Source: CAIQJJ01 sp049325275 (GTDB lineage: Bacteria > Chloroflexota > Anaerolineae > Anaerolineales > UBA4823). From it: 64,000 nucleotides of DNA. Below the pieces are notes generated by a model. That model was given only the letters and a program-made list of their open reading frames with translations, had not been told where the DNA came from and made no database searches. Positions 58,746 to 64,000 of the stretch are shown here, piece after piece. The DNA lies in NCBI GenBank assembly GCA_049325275.1, contig JBMOLU010000085.1, positions 62,001-126,000 on the forward strand, read 5' to 3'. Both the position numbers and the translations under genes were made by a program. Every line of letters begins with the position of its first letter. The stretch's first letter is position 1.

Positions 58746-61700
58746 ATGTATTGGAAGTTTGTATCCAAAAGCACCTTGTCTCTATTAACCGTTCTCACCA
58801 TCCTGTTTACGGTGTTGTGGGGGGGCGCACAAGCTGCACCGCTGGAGAATGGGCCGGCAAATATTCAAGCCCCGGGCGATCAACTTTACAATAATTCAGG
58901 CAGTATCGCTGCGGGCGAAACGATCGCTCCAAGCTACCAATTGTTCAGCCCGGCCAGCCTCAACGTCAATCTCAAAATCCAGGTGACAGCCGCAGCCGGC
59001 GATAACCCCGTCAACGTCAAGGTCACCGACGGCAGCGGGGGAACGGCCTATACCGGCACGATTCTCGATGGAGAGACGTTGTGGACGAATACCACCCTGA
59101 AAGCAGGCCATAACGTTTTCAGTTTGCAGAATACAGGCAGTGCCGCAGTCGGCTACCAACTGTGGGTGTACAGCATTCCCAACGCACCGTTTAACTGGTC
59201 GGGCATATCGCTCGGCAGCGGCACGTGGAATTCGTCCATTCAACTCAATTTCCCCACCAGCGGCCTGTATACGTTCACCTTTGGCAACACCAGCGGCCGT
59301 TACCAGTTTCTGGTAGACGATCAAAACGTCCAGAAAACGGTCGAAGCGAGCGGGAATGTGGCCTACTTCATCGCCGCAGGGGTGCACACCCTGCGCGTGA
59401 AGCAGGATACAGACGCCGGCACGACATCCTGGACACTGGCCGTTTCTGCGGTCGGCCCCGCAAACGATACGCTGCCCTACACCAAGAGCGGCGGCGCCGT
59501 TGGCGGTGCAGGAAACGATTTCACGGCCGAATGGCTACCGCTCAACCTGGCATCTGCCAGCCCGGCGAACTTCTCGCTGACGATCACCGGAGCGATCACC
59601 GACAGCCTGGCCGTGGCGCTTTATGCCGGCAGCAGCGCGACGCCTTTCAAAACGATCGACAAGGTTTACGGCGGCGAGACGCTGTGGTGGACGGCCGACC
59701 TGGCCGCCGGTACAACCCGCCTGGCGCTGACAGCATCGGGCAGCAATCTCGCACCGCTTTCTTACCAGTTGAACGTGCAGGCCCGCCCAACGGTGCCGAA
59801 CGGCTGGAGCGGCAAATTGACCGACGCCGGCAGCAACGCCGAAGTGAAATTTACCGTGGCGACGGCCGGGCTGTATGACTTCAACGTTGGGCTGACCGAG
59901 GGACGCTACCAGTTCCTGATCGACAAGAACGCCGCGGGGGCTTATATCCAGAAAACCGTCGAGGCGGCCGGAAGTGTGCGCTACTATCTGCCGGCAGGCA
60001 ACCACACGCTGACGATTGCCCAGGATACCGGCAGCACCATGACGGCCTGGTCGCTGGCAATTGCCGCCACCGGCGCCGCGCAAGACAGCCTGCCTTACAC
60101 GAAGAGCGGCGGCAAACTGGGCGGAAACGCGAACGACTTTGCCACCGAATGGCTGCCGATCCAACTGGCGGCAGAAGCCCAGGCCAACTTCGTACTCGCA
60201 CTGGACGGCGCACTGGACGACGGGCTGCGGGCTTACGTGTATCGCGGCGAGAGCCTGGTATATACGTCGCCGTTGATTTATGGCGGCGAAACGTTCTGGT
60301 GGACGGCCGGCCTGGGGGCCGGCGGCAATCACGTCAAGCTCGTCGCCGAGGCGGGTAACGATGCAGTGCTGCAATACACCCTGGCCGCCAACGCCGTCCC
60401 GACACCGGCGGCAAACTGGGCGGGCACCGCCCGCAGCGGCGCAGGGAACTCGATCGTTCAGGCCAATATCGCCGCAGCCGGGCTGTATCACGTCTCGTTG
60501 AATACGCCGGTCGGCTTCGCGCAAGTACAGGTGGACGGCGGCAGTTTGCGCCGAGAGAAGCTTCAGGCGCTCGCTGGCGGACACCTGACCGAGTTCGACA
60601 TCCAACTCGCAGCAGGCACACACACCCTGAAAGTTGTCCAGGATTCGAGCTACGTGACCACCACTTGGACGCTGGGTCTCCAGGCAGCCACCGCAGCAGC
60701 CGAAATCGGCCACTTCGCCGGGCAACTCGACAGCGGCGTGTCCGTCGATCCCCAGTTCCCTCTGCCGGGCAGCAGCACCCGGAAGGTCAACTTCCGGCTG
60801 GAGGTGCCGGCAAACGGTGGGAACGGTGCACTCAGCCTGGAAATTGAAGACGGCAGCGGCGCGTCCGTCTTCAAGGGAAGCATCCTCGACGGTGAAACCC
60901 TGTGGGGTACGGCCACGCTCAAACCCCTGCAAAACACGTTTACCCTGAGCAACACAAGCGGGGTGACGCTGGAATACGATCTGACGATTTACGAAATCGG
61001 CACCGCGCCGTACGATTGGGCAGGCTCGTCCCGCGATGCGGGCACCTGGCATTCCCACATCCTGCTCGACTTTCCATCAGCCGGGCTGTACACCTTCACG
61101 GAAGGGTTGACGGCAGGGCGTTACCAGTTCCTGGTCGATCAAAAGAACGTGCAGAAAACGGTAGAACAAAACGGCAGCGTGGCCTATTACATTCCCGCCG
61201 GTCAGCACATCCTGACCATCGTCCAGGACAGTGCGGAGCCTGCCACAAACTGGACACTGAACGCATCTGCCGTGGGTGCGGCCGGTGACAGCCTGCCTTA
61301 TGCAAAGAGCGGCGGAGAAATCGGCGGTACGGGCAACGACTTCGATAGCGAGTGGCTGCCGCTCCACCTGGCAGCCGCCAGCCCGGCCAACTTCGCCCTG
61401 ACGCTGGGTGGCAGCATCACCGACAGCCTGGATGTAGCGCTTTACGCCGGGACAGCTTCGACGCCCTTTTACACCGTTACGGCAGTATACGGCGGTGAAA
61501 CGCTGTGGTGGTCGGCCGACCTGATCTCAGGCACCAACCGCATCAAACTGACGGCAGCCGGCGGCAACCTGGCACCGCTGTCCTACCAGCTCAACGTCCA
61601 GGCGCGACCTGCCACGCCGGGCGCCTGGAGCGGCACAGCCACCGATGTGGGCAACCATGCCAAGGTGCGCTTCACCACCGCTGCTGACGGCCTGTACGAC

Positions 61701-62861
61701 CTGAACTTTGGCCTCGACGCCGGACGCTACCAGTTCCTGATCGACGGCGACCACATCCAAAAGACGGTCGAGATCAGCGGCAGCGTGCGTTACTACCTGC
61801 CGGCCGGGAACCACCAGGTAACCATCGTTCAGGACAGCGATAGCCCGCAAACAGCGTGGTCCTTATCGATCGCCGCGTCGGGTGTTGCCAACGACAGCCT
61901 GCCGTACGCCAAACAAGGCGGCAACCTGGGCGGACTGATCGGCGCTAATGGCAACGATTTCGACACCGAATGGCTGCCCGTCCAACTCAGCGCGGCTGCG
62001 CAGGCCAACTTTGCGCTCCGGCTGACCGGAGAACTCGCCGATGGGCTAAAGGCGTACGTTTACCAGGGAAACACGCTCATTTATACCTCGCCCGTTATCT
62101 ACGGCGGTGAAACCTTCTGGTGGGCCAGCGAACTGGCCGCGGGGAGCAATCGCGTCAAACTGGTAGCCGAAGGCAGCAATGCGGCCCCGCTGGCCTACGA
62201 TCTCGAAGCGGCTGCCATTCCGTTCGTGGTATCGAACGGCCCGGTGATGTGGGGCGGGGTTTCGAAAGGCACGGGCGGCAACGCACAGGTGCTGCTCAAC
62301 CTGCCGGTTTCGGGCACGTACCACGTGACCTTCGATTACCCGAGTGGTTTTGCCAACCTCAACATCGGCGCGGCGACTGCGCCCGGGCGGGAAAACACCG
62401 GGGAGCAACCCAATAGCCCCGCCGGACAAAGTGATTTCGATGTGACATTACCGGAAGGCCGCTACCGGTTCGAGGTCGTACAGAGCGTGGGTTACACTAC
62501 CACCCAGTGGACGGCCACGGTCTCGCTCAAAGAAGCGCCCGCCCCCGTGATCACATCGATCGACCCAGTGTCGGTGACCAATCACGTTTCCACCACGCTG
62601 ACCATTAACGGCGCCAACTTCCAGCCCGGCGCAACGGTGGTCCTGAGCGGGACGGTGCGCCTCGACGCGGCAGAGGTCGCCTGGCTCGGCAGCGGCCAGT
62701 TGCAGATACTCCTGCCCGCCGGCCTGGCGGCAGGCGTCTACACCATCACCGTCACCAACCCTGACGAGCAAGCAGCCGTGCTGCCCGACGGGTTGCTGGT
62801 GCTCCAGTATGTACCGCCACCGGACGTGTACACGGTGTATCTACCGGTGGTCAGCAAGTAA
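58746..62861 (+). CDS. Large secreted repeat protein with C-terminal IPT/TIG domain
   Basis: 1371 aa. A signal peptide covers about residues 1-31 (cleavage near AQAA). The mature part is beta-rich units of about 200 residues, each with a variant of GRYQFLVDDQNVQKTVEASG, a YYLPAGNHTLTIVQD strand pair and a GGETLWWTADL strand. Six units form two copies of a three-unit block with a period of about 607 residues; the third unit of each block has diverged. An IPT/TIG domain lies at about 1263-1350 (ITSIDPVSVTNHVSTTLTINGANFQPG). The protein ends VYTVYLPVVSK, a tail I associate with secreted Chloroflexota proteins. Probably a surface or extracellular-matrix protein; no catalytic motif seen. Confidence 0.85.
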   Translation: MYWKFVSKSTLSLLTVLTILFTVLWGGAQAAPLENGPANIQAPGDQLYNNSGSIAAGETIAPSYQLFSPASLNVNLKIQVTAAAGDNPVNVKVTDGSGGTAYTGTILDGETLWTNTTLKAGHNVFSLQNTGSAAVGYQLWVYSIPNAPFNWSGISLGSGTWNSSIQLNFPTSGLYTFTFGNTSGRYQFLVDDQNVQKTVEASGNVAYFIAAGVHTLRVKQDTDAGTTSWTLAVSAVGPANDTLPYTKSGGAVGGAGNDFTAEWLPLNLASASPANFSLTITGAITDSLAVALYAGSSATPFKTIDKVYGGETLWWTADLAAGTTRLALTASGSNLAPLSYQLNVQARPTVPNGWSGKLTDAGSNAEVKFTVATAGLYDFNVGLTEGRYQFLIDKNAAGAYIQKTVEAAGSVRYYLPAGNHTLTIAQDTGSTMTAWSLAIAATGAAQDSLPYTKSGGKLGGNANDFATEWLPIQLAAEAQANFVLALDGALDDGLRAYVYRGESLVYTSPLIYGGETFWWTAGLGAGGNHVKLVAEAGNDAVLQYTLAANAVPTPAANWAGTARSGAGNSIVQANIAAAGLYHVSLNTPVGFAQVQVDGGSLRREKLQALAGGHLTEFDIQLAAGTHTLKVVQDSSYVTTTWTLGLQAATAAAEIGHFAGQLDSGVSVDPQFPLPGSSTRKVNFRLEVPANGGNGALSLEIEDGSGASVFKGSILDGETLWGTATLKPLQNTFTLSNTSGVTLEYDLTIYEIGTAPYDWAGSSRDAGTWHSHILLDFPSAGLYTFTEGLTAGRYQFLVDQKNVQKTVEQNGSVAYYIPAGQHILTIVQDSAEPATNWTLNASAVGAAGDSLPYAKSGGEIGGTGNDFDSEWLPLHLAAASPANFALTLGGSITDSLDVALYAGTASTPFYTVTAVYGGETLWWSADLISGTNRIKLTAAGGNLAPLSYQLNVQARPATPGAWSGTATDVGNHAKVRFTTAADGLYDLNFGLDAGRYQFLIDGDHIQKTVEISGSVRYYLPAGNHQVTIVQDSDSPQTAWSLSIAASGVANDSLPYAKQGGNLGGLIGANGNDFDTEWLPVQLSAAAQANFALRLTGELADGLKAYVYQGNTLIYTSPVIYGGETFWWASELAAGSNRVKLVAEGSNAAPLAYDLEAAAIPFVVSNGPVMWGGVSKGTGGNAQVLLNLPVSGTYHVTFDYPSGFANLNIGAATAPGRENTGEQPNSPAGQSDFDVTLPEGRYRFEVVQSVGYTTTQWTATVSLKEAPAPVITSIDPVSVTNHVSTTLTINGANFQPGATVVLSGTVRLDAAEVAWLGSGQLQILLPAGLAAGVYTITVTNPDEQAAVLPDGLLVLQYVPPPDVYTVYLPVVSK
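58910..60729 (+). repeat. First copy of the ~1.8-kb coding super-repeat
   Basis: Three units with the RYQFL-type motif near 59297, 59903 and (diverged, GFAQVQVDGG) 60514. Boundaries are approximate, set by alignment of the translated text by eye. Confidence 0.7.
60730..62532 (+). repeat. Second copy of the ~1.8-kb coding super-repeat
   Basis: Corresponding motifs near 61117, 61720 and (diverged, GFANLNIG) 62347, each about 1820-1830 bases after its partner in the first copy, in the same order. Confidence 0.7.
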
Positions 62862-62875
62862 AAGCGGCCACATCG

Positions 62876-62925
62876 GCCAACAGAAACCGGGCCTGCCCAT
62901 GATGGCAGGCCCGGTTTCTGTTGGC
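62876..62925 (+). terminator. Strong hairpin terminator after the secreted-protein gene
   Basis: A perfect 22-bp stem (62876-62897 with 62904-62925) and 6-base loop, starting 14 bases after the stop. A T-run is lacking, but no other element separates this gene from the convergent one. Confidence 0.7.
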
Positions 62926-63002
62926 ACCCGGCGAGCAGCGTGGCGATACTGCCGATAAAAATAAATTGGGGTCTTCCGGGTTTAGCGTGAAGAGTTCCCC
63001 TT

Positions 63003-63019
63003 TCCCGGCAAAGCCGGGA
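63003..63019. repeat. Short hairpin of the 'cccggcaaagccggg' type
   Basis: tcccggc, loop aaa, gccggga. It lies in the convergent gap, 42 bases from the minus-strand gene end, and may terminate that gene. Confidence 0.5.
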
Positions 63020-63060
63020 GAGGCATACATTGCGCTTTTGCTACCATCCCGGGGCGCCTG

Positions 63061-63819
63061 CTAAGGTTCGAGGACGGAGGCGATGTGGGCATCCACAGCC
63101 CGGGCGATTTCTTCGAACAGGGCTTCGTCCAGACCCCTGTTCAGCGCAAAAAACTCGATCTCGAGAACGTACTGCCCATAGCGGGCGCGGTAATACCATA
63201 GCTGGCAGCGGGAAAACCCACCCATGGCACAGGCAACGTGTTCTTGGGCAGCCGTTGTGCGGCTATCCCAAGCCTGGGGATAACGGTACTTCGCGTTTTC
63301 AGGAAACGTGAAATTGGGCCACTGCTGGCCGTAGACTCGCTCCGGGTAATTTCTGTAGTACCACGCGATGGCCTCCAGCGACGTTTTGTACTGGAACACG
63401 CGCTGCGTAATCCACACATTCGCGGCCGCGCGTTCCTGGCCGTTATCGGTCCAGACGCGCGAGGCGCTTTGCTGCGCGGCGTATGGGGCTTCGGGATGGC
63501 GCTCGTTCGCCGTTTCGGCAGGCTGCCAGTTGACCTGGGCCGTTTCTTCACCCACCTGCCAGGTCGCCGGAAAGCCAGGATCGGCCAACAACAACGCAGC
63601 CGGGGGAACTTCTTTGATGCGCAAGAAAGTGAAAGGGCCAAAAGCAAGCCCGAGGCAGGTTGCAATACACACCCCCAGAGCGATCGCACCGCACCCGACA
63701 AGAATCTTCACGAAGCCGGGTGTGGCTTGTTTCGGACGAATTTCGCTCACCTGAAACAAGCCAGAGCCATCTTCTTTCTGAGAAATCAGGATAGCATCTC
63801 GTTTCATTTCATTACACAT
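63061..63819 (-). CDS. Membrane-anchored protein of unknown function
   Basis: About 252 aa. One strong membrane helix (GFVKILVGCGAIALGVCIATCLGLAFG) is preceded by a short cytoplasmic N-terminus with MCNEMKRDAILISQ. The outer part is Trp/Tyr-rich: FPATWQVGEETAQVNW, AIAWYYRNYPERVYGQQWPNF and a C-terminal helix (LFEEIARAVDAHIASVLEP). Four Cys are visible, including CAMGGFSRC that may form a disulphide. The start is uncertain: ATG 63819, 63846 and 63870 are possible and the frame is open to 63990. I recognise no family. Confidence 0.65.
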   Translation of the reverse strand: MCNEMKRDAILISQKEDGSGLFQVSEIRPKQATPGFVKILVGCGAIALGVCIATCLGLAFGPFTFLRIKEVPPAALLLADPGFPATWQVGEETAQVNWQPAETANERHPEAPYAAQQSASRVWTDNGQERAAANVWITQRVFQYKTSLEAIAWYYRNYPERVYGQQWPNFTFPENAKYRYPQAWDSRTTAAQEHVACAMGGFSRCQLWYYRARYGQYVLEIEFFALNRGLDEALFEEIARAVDAHIASVLEP

Positions 63820-64000
63820 AAAACACTGCCGCCATCGCTCAATCATCAAACCCTTGCCAGGGCGCAACATCTGACTGCGAAAACATAGCCTGGTATTCGG
63901 GAAGTTCTGTTGGTTCGAAGTACCACTTTTGTTCAACCCGATCGCTACGCCTGACGCCCTGGCAAGCCCGATCGGGGCATCGGGCAGCAAACCTTATCCC

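Noticed and set aside
58402..58788. 128-codon plus-strand frame in the nuoA/secreted-gene gap
   Set aside because: Ser/Arg-rich, no start signal, and overlaps the start of the secreted gene in another frame.
58746..62861. CRISPR or phage tail-fibre explanation for the repeats
   Set aside because: Repeats are long coding units of ~600 bases inside one open frame with a signal peptide; no spacers and no phage genes nearby.
1..64000. tRNA, rRNA, CRISPR arrays or intact insertion sequences
   Set aside because: None recognised by eye in the gaps; nearly all space is protein-coding. A tRNA or covariance-model scan would be decisive but could not be run.

Overview
The window is one continuous, GC-rich, gene-dense stretch of bacterial chromosome. 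I infer a member of the Chloroflexota, most likely Anaerolineae-like, from gene content. The clues are a fused shikimate kinase/3-dehydroquinate synthase, a short fused ATP synthase b-delta subunit, two tandem NuoM genes, several Hanks-type Ser/Thr kinases, a sensor module typical of Chloroflexota histidine kinases, and a secreted repeat protein ending in a YLPVV-type tail. I saw no rRNA, tRNA, CRISPR array or complete insertion sequence.

Left part, + strand (1-21.8 kb): the 3' end of a carbamate kinase gene; a BMP-family lipoprotein and its double-domain ABC ATPase with no permease genes beside them; a soluble Ser/Thr kinase overlapping the ATPase; shikimate genes aroC and aroKB, then aroQ after a giant zinc-ribbon polytopic membrane protein and a small anchored protein; a tightly overlapped metallo-hydrolase and flavodoxin-fold oxidoreductase; a secreted M1-type peptidase and a membrane protein; an anchored cyclophilin; and a three-gene envelope-sugar cassette (nucleotide-sugar dehydrogenase, hexapeptide acyltransferase, glycosyltransferase).

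Middle, - strand (21.9-40.2 kb): two signalling and envelope blocks. The first reads from 30039 down: a membrane/GAF sensor fused to an AAA ATPase in place of a histidine kinase, an AAA ATPase fused to a Ser/Thr kinase, an exported bactofilin-like membrane protein, LspA and a YjbQ-family protein. A rho-independent terminator lies just upstream of it. The second reads from 40228 down: MoxR ATPase, DUF58 protein, then behind a strong promoter two SPFH-like membrane proteins and a TPR protein carrying a LexA-type S24 protease domain, followed by the pseudouridine-degradation pair psuK-psuG and a coiled-coil protein.

A short + strand block (40.4-44.2 kb) holds a lipid-kinase-like protein, a methyltransferase, and an overlapping SpoIIE-type phosphatase / RCK channel-like protein / P-loop NTPase trio with an apparently leaderless promoter.

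Right part, - strand (44.3-58.2 kb): murE, then the membrane sectors of two energy complexes, F0 (atpZ, atpB, atpE, b-delta fusion) and the complex I membrane arm (nuoA-H-J-K-L-M-M-N). The genes for F1 and for the peripheral arm of complex I are absent here and must lie elsewhere. Between nuoA and nuoH, where nuoB-nuoI would often sit, there is a perfect 18-bp hairpin. On the + strand the window ends with a 1371-residue secreted protein built as two copies of a three-unit repeat, closed by a 22-bp-stem terminator, and a convergent membrane-anchored protein of unknown function.

The best candidates for something undescribed are the sensor-AAA / AAA-kinase pair (24190-30039), the SPFH-SPFH-TPR/S24 module (32600-37751) and the phosphatase/channel/NTPase trio (42097-44212). 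These functional proposals are inference from domain architecture and gene order.
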